DNA of 64,000 nucleotides from Lepidodermella squamata (lineage: Eukaryota; Gastrotricha): NCBI GenBank assembly GCA_047495785.1, contig JBLDXI010000011.1, positions 1,550,001-1,614,000 on the forward strand, given 5' to 3'. Below the pieces are notes generated by a model, which saw nothing but the letters and a program-made list of their open reading frames with translations, searched no databases and was not told where the DNA came from. The translations under genes and the position numbers were made by a program. Numbering within the stretch: position 1 is the stretch's first letter; each line of letters opens with the position of its first letter. Shown here one piece after another: positions 21,307 through 32,351 of the stretch.

Positions 21307-22273
21307 TCAAATATATCTGAATTGTGAATAAGCATGGTTAAAATTAAAATAAATCATTACGTGCAGTTATATATTGTTAAAACTTTGAACGAACCCTGTT
21401 TTTCGAAGCTTGGAAAAAACGAAAAGCTTTTTTTTGTGTCCTTTGTGGCTTGGAAATCAACCTTTGCTCAAATTTTGAGGTACTGAAATTCGACCCTAAT
21501 GCGGTGGAGGTGATATCTGATTTTCCTGCAATTTTTAGGAATTTTCCCATTTTTTCCTGATTTTTCGCAATTTATAACATGTGATGGGCTAAAATGGGAC
21601 ATTAATTAATTTCAAACGCCTGATGAATCATCCAGGCGCTCACCTATATTTTGACCACTGATTTTTTTTTACGGAATCTTGTTTAGTACATTCGAAACCC
21701 CATGGAGATCGATCTATTTCTATCCCTCTCTTGTACCTGTTGGCACATTTTTGAAATCTAATGAAAATGTCCCCGTTTTGGACAAACACCATTTTTTGAA
21801 TTTCTCTCAAAATTATTTTACATGGTTTTTTCGGGGTTTTTTCACATGACCTGATCCGCGTATATCCAGGGAGCAGTTTGACTCCACTCCCGCCGTACCA
21901 GCTCACCTAGTTGGCCAGGTAAATCAATTTGACCTAGTTTCGGACAAACCTATTTTGCGCGAGTTTCACATTTTTAATTTTCAATGTATTGGTATCATTG
22001 GATAGCCCGTGAAATTCTGAGTAATGTATGTCGATTTTCATTACCTGATGTTCCCTATTTTGATCGCAAAGCTGATGTACAACAGCCCTTCGAGTTTCCC
22101 GATTTTTAGATCTTGAAAAATTTGGTTCGAATTCTTCTCAAGTTAGGAACAGATGGCGTAACAGATACAGTTACGTAATGAAAAAACTCTGCATTTTGCA
22201 GTGATCTCTCGTTATTCCTAAATTTCAGTTAATTCAATTTTCCGGTGATTTTTACAAGTTTTGTTGCTTAAAT
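21307..22273. other. Spacer between F2 and F3
   Basis: No gene is seen. It contains GTAACAGATACAGTTAC at 22158-22174, about 100 bp before the F3 start, which shares ACAGATACAG with the array's dyad-like motif. Confidence 0.4.
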
Positions 22274-23182
22274 ATGAGGCGAGCTAGGGGCAATGTTGAT
22301 ACTTCGGCGACGGCTATAAAGCGAACCAGGCCGCTTCGTGGTGCAAATCTCATCAACAATCTACCAAACGACGTGCTGCGTTTGATTTTTCAATATGTCC
22401 AACTCAGCGATTGGTGCAGTTGCCTGCGAGCTTGCCGAAAATGGCACGAATTTTTCAGCGAAGACTCGATGCTAGTTAGTCTGTTACGACGCGAATTTAC
22501 GAAGAATCAAGTCGATTGTTTTCTAGCTTCCGGACCTTCGATTGTTTCGGATTTCAGGCAATTTCTACTGTCAACCCCGGATATATTTTCGCATTCTGGC
22601 ATTCAGCTCAATTTACGGCCTCAGTTCAAATTCCGCATTCTAAATCCGCACGAAAATGTTGACGATGGGCCTCGAGATTTGGACGAATTCGTTGACAGGC
22701 TGAAAACTTGGCCAAACCAAAACTGGCGGCATAAGCCGATCATTCGGCACTATCTTGACAAAGGTTGGCTTCTCTGGCTTATCGATTTGAAGCAATTGCT
22801 ACCGTTAACGTGGGGTAAGCTGAACTTCCCCGTAATGATTGGCCATTTGAAAAATTTGCCGCCCCACCGGCGTTGGGTCAACAACAACTCCTCAATTAGC
22901 CTGTATGATTCTAATCTCAATATTCTGGACGACTGTGGTACGTTTCTGTTCTATTGTTGGGGCATGGACGAGTATCCGGCTGAAGCTCGTTACATTGGGA
23001 TTTGTACGGGTTCGGATTACGGCTTGCAGGCAGTTTTCCCGTCCCAGTTTGTCGATGAGAAGCAGGAGACCGATTTGGATCGATCGAGCTGCGACGGCAG
23101 CGATACTGATCGTGAGATGGACAGTGAATCTTCTTCAAGTGACGCTTACAGCTACGCTAATGATCATCCTTACTCTGACTGA
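22274..23182 (+). CDS. Intronless F-box protein, paralogue F3
   Basis: A single frame of 302 residues. The F-box lies at about residues 26-70 (INNLPNDVLRLIFQYV, then CRKWHEFF). It aligns with F2 along its length: CFLASGPSIVSDFRQFL, IFSHSGIQL, WGKLNFPVMIGH, PAEARYIGIC and AVFPSQFVDE. The C-terminal tail is Ser/Asp-rich rather than Glu-rich. An AATAAA signal lies at 23205-23210, only about 25 bp past the stop. The likely role is an SCF substrate adaptor with unknown target. Confidence 0.82.
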   Translation: MRRARGNVDTSATAIKRTRPLRGANLINNLPNDVLRLIFQYVQLSDWCSCLRACRKWHEFFSEDSMLVSLLRREFTKNQVDCFLASGPSIVSDFRQFLLSTPDIFSHSGIQLNLRPQFKFRILNPHENVDDGPRDLDEFVDRLKTWPNQNWRHKPIIRHYLDKGWLLWLIDLKQLLPLTWGKLNFPVMIGHLKNLPPHRRWVNNNSSISLYDSNLNILDDCGTFLFYCWGMDEYPAEARYIGICTGSDYGLQAVFPSQFVDEKQETDLDRSSCDGSDTDREMDSESSSSDAYSYANDHPYSD

Positions 23183-23430
23183 TTTTGTACGAAGGATTTT
23201 CAGAAATAAAATTGAACAAAGTGCAATTTTTGTCGCTAGCTTTGAGATTCTATTATTTTCGCACTTCGATGGAAATCCATGGAAGTGATTTTGAAGCAGA
23301 ATCCAAAATGAAACATTTATTAATTTGTATTCAATCAGAGGCGGCGAAGATGAACGCCTTTGCCAACTTTAAATGTATCAATGGGAAAAATCGAACTCTT
23401 TTGAATACTGACGTAGCTGGTGATAGCACG

Positions 23431-24370
23431 TTAAAAAGGTCTGCCACTCGTGCAATAGTTGACTGTCAGTCCGTAGAGCGAAACACTTGAAGGATTTGAA
23501 GAAGGTCTATTTCCCCCGATGGAATAGCAGCAGGCTGCATAGCTGGCGAATGCGTTCCCTTTGGTCTTTTAAAATAATCCCGTTTAGACTTGGGAAATAC
23601 TATAGTACAAAGGCTTACATAAATGGAATTTGTGACAAGGCTATCACTCGATGCCGTAGCCGAATGCGGGAAGCGTACGCATGTAACAGTTACAGTAGTC
23701 GCACCAGGAGAAGTTGATGTTAAACGGTACGGCGCAGGGCTCGCCGTTCCGACACAAATCGTCGTATAAATACTAGGAGGCCCTTGAATAGCAGCCAGAT
23801 CATAGAAAACATTCGTCCCCGTTTGCGCACAGCAATCAGCAAACGTACTGAATGTGTTGGTGCCCACTGAAACTTGCTATATGTAACATAAAATAGAACA
23901 GCGTAAACTCTTTGATTTAAGCTCATACTGTCGCGCCGGTCAACAGGTCGCAGGCTCCGGCGTTGGCTAGACAAAATTTTGTTCCCGGCGTGCCAACATC
24001 TGACCCGCCGATAGTATCGATTTGGCACAGGTTATAAACAGGCTGCGTTAGATTGAAATTAGATATTAGATTGAAATGTTAGGCGCTGTAAGGATTTGTG
24101 GCCACTCACAGTTGTCGAGCAAGATTTCGTCGGATCACTGCAAACCTGGGTCGGTGCAATGCACACGCTAGATTGGCAAATGCTTGTTAAAGAAGCGCAG
24201 CTGGTACCAGTAGCACATGTTGGCGACGAGCTAACTGACGGGCATGGCGTTGGTGGGCAAGACGCTTTTGGGCATGGCGTTGAATTTGTTGTTAACGTCG
24301 ATATTGATGCCGGGCAAGCGTAGCCCGTAGTCAACGTGGCCAGAAAAACGGCACAGCTAAGGATGAGCAT
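23431..24370 (-). CDS. Secreted cysteine-rich family protein, copy B1
   Basis: Minus-strand exons are 24370-24110, 24042-23929, 23876-23619 and 23565-23431, all phase 0, giving 255 residues. The signal peptide is MLILSCAVFLATLTTGYA, followed by CPAS as in the array. Exon 1 has extra CPPTPCP-type repeats. Exon 2 keeps CQIDT and CLANAGAC. Exon 3 keeps FADCCAQTGTNVFYD and CVRFPH. Exon 4 has FASYAACCYSIGG, then YGLTVNYC. Exons 2 and 3 are exactly 114 and 258 nt, as in the array. The intron 3 acceptor AAAAG is weak, but it is the only one that restores the conserved CC block. B1 is the inverted partner of B2. Confidence 0.82.
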
Positions 24371-24862
24371 TCCGGAAAATAATTGAGAAGAAACAATATT
24401 AAGATGTTGATAAATGAAGTGTTGAGCCAGCTTTTAAAGGCGACGTACGCATGCTTTTTCAACAGCAACTAATCATTACCGTATTGCCTGCAGTTGGAAT
24501 GCTTTAAGTTGATGCGAAAAGGTTCATTCGCATGGCCTCATCAAAGGGGAACAGCTGAATCTGTTCCGAGGAAATGATCATCTGTCGCCTGGGCGGAAAT
24601 CATCGAGTTCTACGAGACGCTGCCCATACGGTCTTGTCGAGTTAATACGCTCATATAATTGGCGAACTTGCACCCAGCTAGCCAGCCAGACGAACAGCTA
24701 GACAGGAGGTTGTCACGCAGCATCATATTATAACATCAATGATAGAGCTCAATTATGAGAGTTTTTCCTTCACGCCCGCTACAATCAACGGCACTTCATG
24801 CTGTAGCACACATGCCGTGAATTTTGGTTGCCAACTCCAGTCAGCCGTTGCGTCATCAGTGT
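24371..24862 (-). repeat. Left arm of the inverted duplication: shared upstream region of B1
   Basis: Read on the minus strand, this segment matches 25676-26164 over nearly its whole length, right up to the ATG. Shared words include CGCATGCGTACGTCGCC (overlapping ends) and CTGGCTGGCTAGCTGGGTGC with small changes. It contains a TTTAAAAG TATA-like box near 24432. It serves as the B1 promoter side. Confidence 0.8.
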
Positions 24863-25675
24863 CAAAAGTCCGGCGTAGTAAAGTCTGAAACTGAAAAGTC
24901 GGACTGCTACAACGATTAATAACATCAAATAAGATAAAAATGGGGCGCTATTTTGTATTTAGGATGCATTCGAAATTTCTCTTGATTTTTAGCTCCGTCC
25001 TCTACGATTGCAATCGCAGCGATCGAACCACTAACAGCACTCTAATCCCTTATTCGTCCTCGAGACCAGAAGGGAAGATGTCACGGAAACAGAGAAATAC
25101 GCCAGAAGTGACAGCAAACAGTAAAAAGACAGGTCGAGCCAAATGACCAGCAGCTAGCATTTCATTAAAACAGATAAAACCGGAATATCGAGAATTGTTG
25201 TTGCTGTGTTTGTATCGATATTTAAATTTCAAAAGACTATCCAATATCTATTTTAGTTCAGTTTTACTTATATTTTGTCTATTTGATATTAAAAAGTGCA
25301 TTTAATCTCAAGCGCCGAGTTGTAGCCAGCTTTGTACACAAAGATGAAACAACGACATTTTGAGTAATTCTTGACTAACTTCGGCCGCACAATTCTCATC
25401 AGTTAGGCTTTTTATAATTCGCAAACAGCATTAAAATCTGCGATGAATGAAGATTTACAAGACAAAATCCGGCGGAATTCTACAGTTTCTAGTCCTAAAA
25501 TCCCGATATTGTTTTAAATAGGATAAAAGATAAAAGCCAAAGAACCCGAAGCTTCAGTTCGTCACCACTAGCGATAGATCGAAAATGGTTAAAGGTCAAA
25601 CTATAAAAGCGATTCGAATTTGATTTTTTTGTTTCATAACATTATTCATTTCGTGTATTTTATTTGTTAATCATC
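24863..25675. other. Unique spacer between the inverted arms
   Basis: About 0.8 kb separates the two arms. It is AT-rich with short open frames only, and I see no gene or motif. Confidence 0.5.
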
Positions 25676-26164
25676 ACCGAGGACGCAACGGCAGACTGGA
25701 GCTGGCAACCAACAGTCATGAAAAAGCCTGTGCTACAGCATGAAATGCCGTTGACTGTACGCGTGATGAGGAATATCTCATAATTGAGCTCTATTGATAT
25801 CACAACATGCTCAACATGCTAACCTCCTGCCCGTCTGTATGTCTGGCTGGCTAGCTGGGTGCAAGTTCGCCGATTTTATGAGCGTATTAACTCGACAAGA
25901 CCGTATGGGCACCGTCTAGTAGGGACCCGATGATTTCAGCACAGGCGACAGATGATCATTTCCACGGAACATATTCAGCTGGCCTTCTTTGATGAGGCCA
26001 TGCGAATGAACCTTTTCGCATCAATTTAAAGCATTCCAATTACAGGCAATACGGTAATGGCTGGCTGCAGTTGAGAAAGCATGCGTACGTCGCCTTTAAA
26101 AGCTGGCTCAACACTTCATTTATCAACATATCTTGATATTATTTCTTCTCAAGTATTTTCCGGA
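25676..26164 (+). repeat. Right arm of the inverted duplication: shared upstream region of B2
   Basis: Inverted counterpart of 24371-24862, ending at the B2 ATG. A TATA-like TTTAAAAG lies at 26093-26100, about 65 bp before the ATG. That spacing matches the array promoters. Confidence 0.8.
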
Positions 26165-27126
26165 ATGTTCATCATTAGCTGTGCCGTTTTTCTGGCCACG
26201 TTAGCTACGAGCTACGCTTGCCCAGCATCAATATCGACGTTAACAACAAATTCAACGCCATGCCCAAATGCGTCTTGCCCACCAACGCCATGCCCGTCAG
26301 TTAGCTCAACGCCAACATGTGCTACTGGCGAAAGTTGTATTTCTACAGCTGAAATTTGTTCATCTCCAAACGTCTGCGCTCCTCCAACTCAGGCTTGCAC
26401 TGATTCGACTAAAAGTTGCACGACCACAGTAAGTGAGAGTGAAACGCGGAGAGTTGAATTTTGCAGTGATTATATTCTGTATTTTACACAACACAGCTTG
26501 TTTATAACCTGTGCCAAATCGATACTATCGGCGGTACAGAAGTTGGGACGCCAGGACTCAAATTTTGTCTAGCTAACGCCGGAGCCTGCACCCAGTTGAC
26601 CGGCGCAACAGTAAACACATACCTCGTCCAGTTAGTTATAATATAATCTGTTTGATTTTCCCAGCAAGTTGCAGAGGGTACCACCAAATTCGCTACATTT
26701 GCTGATTGCTGTGCGCAAACCGGGGGAAATGTCTTCTACGATACGATTGTTTTCGAGGGGTCTCAAAGTATTACAACGTTCTGTTTTGGAACAGCGAGCT
26801 CGATGCCATACAAGATAACATCGACTCAACCTAGTACAACAGCTACAACTGGCACTTGCTTACGCTTCCCGTTCTCGGCTGAAACATCAGGCGAGAGCAA
26901 GTTAAAAAATCCCAATTTTGTAAGCTGGTTTTAACCTTGATACTTAATACTTACCTAATAATTGTAATGACTTTAACAGAAGAGATTCATTGGAGGATAT
27001 GAATTCGAAAGCTTTTCTTCCTGCTGCTACGCTATTGCTGCCACAAAGCCTTCTTCACCGATCTCAACTGTTTCATTATACGGACTGAAAGTCGACAGGT
27101 GCAGAAGTGGCTTCCCAAGGGTATGA
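26165..27126 (+). CDS. Secreted cysteine-rich family protein, copy B2
   Basis: Exons are 26165-26428, 26497-26610, 26665-26919 and 26980-27126, phase 0, giving 259 residues. The start at 26165 gives the signal peptide MFIISCAVFLATLATSYA, which aligns with B1. Exon 1 has the B-type insert CPNASCPPTPCP. Exon 2 has CLANAGACTQL. Exon 3 has FADCCAQTGGNVFYD and CLRFPF. Exon 4 has FSSCCYAIAA, then YGLKVDRC. Exon 3 is one codon shorter than the family norm. B2 diverges head to head from B1 and shares a mirrored promoter. Function unknown. Confidence 0.82.
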
Positions 27127-27630
27127 ATCTCGGCAAAACGTCTTTGGTGATCTTCCAAACTGACCAACGACCAGTACAAGATCTTCCTTTGATTTGCAAA
27201 TATTTCCGCGCAAATATCTTAACAGTTAACATTATAGGATCATGAATTAATAAATCTGGTCTTCTGAACAACAATTACGTCTTTTTTCTTGGGGTTCAAT
27301 TTCTATCCCAGATTCATCTTCGGGTGAGCCGAGGAATGTTGTGACTATTGACTATCAAAATTTATTTCAGTATCGTTTCATATGAGACACACCAACGACA
27401 GCAATCAATTCGTCTTTATTTGCAGCCATTTTTCCCAATTCAACACGAACATTAAAAAATCACAGAATTTGCGATGGGAGCAGGGCCCATCGTCGGAATT
27501 GGCATCTCAATACGGTATAAGAAGAAATAGCTAGGAATGCCCTGGTTTTGAGCTATTCTCAGTTACAAAAAGTGCCCACAAACATTGAGATGCCAAATAA
27601 ACTCTAAACATAGCTAATATAGAACGAATA
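27127..27630. other. Spacer between B2 and LamG gene A, no gene seen
   Basis: Convergent 3' ends with about 500 bp between them. No supported feature. Confidence 0.5.
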
Positions 27631-30600
27631 TCATTGAAGCACAGATAGGACAAACATAACAATAGAAAGTAACCGCCAATCTGAAAATATCCTAAATCCA
27701 CCACAAGACGATGTAAGTTTTTTCGAGTCTTTTTTCTCTTGCTGCGTGGTAGTCCTCACTCGATTCATAGTCGATGATGATCTACTCGTTGTCGGTTCGT
27801 CATCTTCAATCAAAGCCCAGTCTTCAGTAGACTGAGTCAGAGGGGTTGTAAAAGGTGAAGCAATTTTGCCATACTCGCATAGCTCTGGAAGTTGGGAAAT
27901 CGCCTCTTCAGGCAACGCAACCCCATTCCATATCGCTAGACAAGCCAAGCAATCAACGGCATGTAACCGCCGCCCAATCGCCAGGGTGAAGTTCTTCTCA
28001 TCATAAAACTGGCTGAACGCGTTAGTAACTTTCCGCCGAGTTTTCACAATTGACGATGAAAAATTCGTGCTTTCATGTGTGTAAAACGTCGCGAGCAACG
28101 AATTTGCCTTACCAGGATCCCGTTCGAAGGTTAACGCAACTAGAACCCAGCCATTTTTCGTCGCTTTCACAGGGAAATCCCGCCTCTTCCAATTCGAGGT
28201 TTCGAATGAAATCACGCCATATGAATATTGAATTGATAGTATCGGGTTATTCGGATCGCCCTGTAAAATGCAGATAGCCTCGCCACCCGGGCTCTTTGGA
28301 TCGATGAAAAGGTAAAAGGCCATTGTCCACGAAAAAGCATCTGCTCGACCTAAGTTATACTCTATCAAACTTGTGTCCGATGCCATGCCAATCCCGAGGG
28401 AGTAGGAAGATTCGTATTGATCAAATGGCCCGTTTTCGATGGAATCCAACCTCGCGTCTCTCGATACAAAAGATGGCATCAGGCCTTTAACAGCCTCTGA
28501 AATGCCGAATTTCCGATTAAATGGCCAATAACCGATTAGCTTTGAAAAATCGTGAATTGCTGGTTCGAGGAGGTCAGGATGACGGTCGACCATCAGCGAA
28601 TCCGGGCAATGGCCTCGAGTCCTGCAGACGCAAGGAATTCTCGCGATTTCTGTCTCAGTCAGCCGTTTCCTCCAGAAAATTGAGCAGGAAATTCGATCAG
28701 AGGGTAAAATTGGCCCGAAAGAGAGCTCGAACGAATCTTGCTTCATACCATGCTCCAAGCCATCGCCAAACCTGACGATTTCGGAAATTGTGAAGTTTTT
28801 CAATTCTTCCACGATATCTCCGCTGGATCTATGCAGCGAAAGGATTTGTTTCTTTGAGCTGTAAGTAACGGCTAGGAACGTCCATTCTCGACTCATTATA
28901 TCTAAACCAGTTACATTGATTGATTTTGAAGTTTCGGGGGAGTCTAAGAACAGCGTTCCTGCGACGAATCGAACTTGAAGCTGAGAAATCTTTCGTCCAG
29001 GCAGAATTTGCCTCATCTGGAAAATCGTGCCATTAGTTTTGGTATCTCCTTTGAAGAAGTAAAAACCGATTGTAAATTCGCTCGGGATTCCGAAAGAAAA
29101 TCTGTAGGACGAAAGGCGATCTCCCCACTTTTTCAAAGGTGAGACTGAGTAAGAAGTGCCAAAAGCTCGGAATGGACCAGGCTCGTCCGCAATCAATTTT
29201 TCCGAAATTTGCCCGCCTGAATCTTCAACAGCATTCGCGATATCGTTCAGAGCGCTTATGTTATCGAAAGGCCAGAAAGCTGTAACGAAATCCAGTTTTG
29301 GCATACCGACTATCGGGGCGTCTGACTGACTACAGGACGATCCAGGGTCGACAACCGAGGTACAAGCGCATCGTAAACGGGCAGCGTCAGGCGATTTGAG
29401 GCTTTCGTTGAAAATCGAAAGGCAAGTCATGCCCATTTTCCGACGAGTTGGCCCTATGGCTAGCTCAATTGTTTGGTCGAGTTTATGAGACTCCTTGAAG
29501 ATTGGCAGGTCGATATTCGGAAATTTTCTGAGTTCGTCGCCGATTTCGTCGAAAAATCGAACCGTCCGAGTTGACGCGTCGTATGAAAGGGCGAGAAATT
29601 TCCAATTTCCAGCCGGTAAAATATTCGCAACGTTGATGATTGCGTTGAAGTTATCGCGCAACAGCATGATTAAATTGTCGCGGTCTGAAAAAGCAATACT
29701 CAGCCGGCCGAGTTTGAGCAGCGGGATCACAGTGTCGACTTTTTCAGCGAAATTCTGCAGATGGAAGAAGAAGGCTATGCTAAAGCTGGAATTTTCGTGA
29801 AGTTTGAACTTGTAAGTATCTATCACCCATTCGCCGTTATCTATTGGGCTGTTCAGCATTAGAGGCCTCTTGAAAGGACCTAAAAGCAAAAGTTCGTTAA
29901 TTAACGAAACTTTCCAGAAAATTGTAAGAAAATTATGAAAACCAGAACCTAGAAATTTGCAAAAAGCAAAAGAGTGCCCATTATTTTTCAAAACTAACCC
30001 TAACCCTAACCCTAACCTCCACCTTGAACTTTGAACCTGACACTGACCCTAACCCGAATCCCGAACCCTAACTCGAACCCAACCCTAAGCCCATACCCCA
30101 ACCCTAACATAACATTGAACCTAACCCTAAACTAAAACTGAGCCAGGAACAACCCCGAAAATTCCTAAAAAATTTTTTAAAAATTCTATACATAATACAT
30201 AATTAAATTCAAATTTTGCCGGATTTAGCCAAGTTGGAAACTGACCTGTTAGCGTGCTAGTTTTGTATCTCCTTGCTCGAAATATGTCAGAGGAAGGTCC
30301 ATTGCCTGAAGTCATTTCCGTCCCACCATATTCGTCATTCAACGGCCAAAATCCAATCAAACTCTCTGGCAACGGCCCGTTATAAGCCTGCCTCCGAAAG
30401 ACCAACCCATCCGGGCAGCGCCCACGTGTTTTGCAAACGCAGGGCAACCGCTGAACTTCAGCCGGCGATAAAACGTCCTTATAAATCGTTAAACACGACA
30501 AACGGTCCTTCTTTTCAATAGCGCCTATCGCCAGACCTTTGAGCCAACTTGGAATCGTCCGTGGTAAATGCGTTATCAACAGCGGCAAACCAGTTGCGTC

Positions 30601-31155
30601 GATAACTCGCAGTGAATTAGCCAAATGATCGTAACCAATCGAGACGAAAGTCCATTTCTTAGTCGTAAAAGCCGACCAATACGGCGTGGCGTTAACGTCA
30701 TTCGCCTTAACGTAGGGTAGGTCGAGAAATAAATTCTTGCCCATGTACCCAATAGCGAATTCATTGCCACGCCCCTCGCCAAACTTGAGTATTCTCTTGT
30801 AGTTCGAATTGTCCTTTTTAAAGCCACTGTAGAAGTAGAAACTTATTGTGAAACTAGGCGGAAAGACTGCATCTGGATAGCGGATGAGGTAGACTGAGGC
30901 ATTTGAAGTCGAATGTGAGGTCGCATTCAGGCCAAAAGGCCCTGCAGGGTCGTTGTAGATCAACTGTCCAGAGCTGGACTTTAAAGTCGTAGCGCCTAGG
31001 GCATTTCGGTCGCCAAACGCTTCCTGAACTCCCGATAGCGAATCGAAAGGCCAAAAGCCGAGGAGGCTCTGCGGCTTAGGGCCTTGGAACTCCTGAGCAT
31101 GGATTTTACTGGCCAAAATACACAATTGCAGAAATGAACCGAAAAACAGCCACAT
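27631..31155 (-). CDS. LamG-like multi-module surface protein A
   Basis: Two exons are read, 31155-30246 and 29879-27631, joined in phase 1 (GG|T codon) to give 1052 residues. The join rebuilds the second module, whose start lies in exon 1 (LIGFWPLNDE) and whose GPF block opens exon 2. A signal peptide (residues 1-20) is followed by four modules of about 220-240 residues. They start near residues 28, 268, 497 and 738. Each has an L-x-G-F/Y-W-P-F/L opening, a GPF block, FTISFYFY-like strands, a W-x-F-V/L-A-L/V-x-Y block and an L-x-C-L-x-I block. Three are closed by cysteine linkers such as CVCKTRGRCPDG. This fits concanavalin A-like/LamG folds. A Ser/Thr tail and a C-terminal hydrophobic run suggest GPI or membrane anchoring. 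The ligand is unknown. Confidence 0.78.
29990..30135 (-). repeat. Degenerate TTAGGG-type interstitial telomere-like array in an intron
   Basis: On the plus strand CCCTAACCCTAACCCTAACC begins near 29999 and decays into variants (CCCGAA, CCCTAAG, CCATACC) over about 140 bp. It lies wholly inside the 366-bp intron of LamG gene A. Confidence 0.85.
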
Positions 31156-32351
31156 TTCATTTAAAATGTATCTAAGGACAAAGTGAGGGGAAAGTAAAGA
31201 AAAATTTTAATAGCTGAGAAGTATTATTTCCGTTTTGCGTTCTTAAGAAAAAAAAGTATATTTTCACTCAATAAATAGTCGAGACTACATTATGTTGTAA
31301 TAATGATGAATGACGCACGTTGCCATTGTTATATCAGCCTTGTATCTATCTCCCTGTAGAGCTGGCACATGTTTGGTTACAAATTTTAACATGAGATGAT
31401 GATTATATATTACATGATGATAAAATTAATTTAAAAGATTTAACGTTTTTGTTTAGAGAGATTATATCTCGCTGTTTATTTTGGTTGCTGGTCAAAGATT
31501 ATAATACTCAAGTGACATTTTTGGTGATGACCATTACATATAGCTGCCTGTTATACGAAATAAATATAAACTAAATAATTTTCTTGAAAATGAGATTATT
31601 TTTTGTCTATAAGTTGGTAATGATGCCTACTGACCGGCGGCGCGGCGTGATGAAGGCGCGCCTCAAGAGACCTTGAATTTTATAGCGGCGGCGGCGCGGC
31701 GTGACAGATGGTTGCCGGCGGAATATTCCGCATATAATTTTTCATGACAGCGGCGGCAATAAGCTAGGTGTCAAAAAATGTCATAATCACCCGACGCCTA
31801 TAGAGTAAGTGAAAGCTACCAGTAACAACAGCGAGGCACAGTACAAATAACAGTAGTATACTAGTAACAATTTGCGGCAAATAATATACATCATTATTTC
31901 ACATGCGTGAATAGGACCGGCGTGTCAAAAGCGTGAAAGGACACGCGCGCACTCAGAAATATTATTTTTCCATTGTGAAAAAAGTGCATCTTAAAAATTC
32001 GAAAAAAAAGTTTCCGCAATTTTTTCTGGCATTGAGGCGTCGCGTCGTCGTGTCGCATCATCATGAAAAGTCATCAATCATCTCTCATCGATCTTATATA
32101 TGCATGCATACATATATTATGAGCGCAAGTTGAAAAAATTGCGGTGTTAAAAATTAAAAACGTGTTGTTGCTTGGGTACTCAACGGTCGCCCTACAAAAT
32201 CGCACTCTACGAACCAAATTTTGCAGCACATGCGCGCCTTAAAAATGACGATCCTTAAGCAAACAACGCAATTTTTCGATTAAATTTGTCCGTCGCGTAA
32301 TTACACCACTTGAGGTTAATCCCAAAAAAAGATTATAGAGAAATTCATAAT
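31156..32351. other. Spacer between the two LamG genes with a GC-rich patch
   Basis: The promoter side of LamG gene A. AT-rich except for 31630-31700, where GGCGGCGCGGCGTGA repeats give a GC-rich patch. No gene is seen. Confidence 0.4.

Noticed and set aside
29880-30245. Treating 30127-31155 and 27631-29991 as two separate genes
   Set aside because: A phase-1 GT-AG join rebuilds a complete second LamG-like module, so one gene is the better reading.
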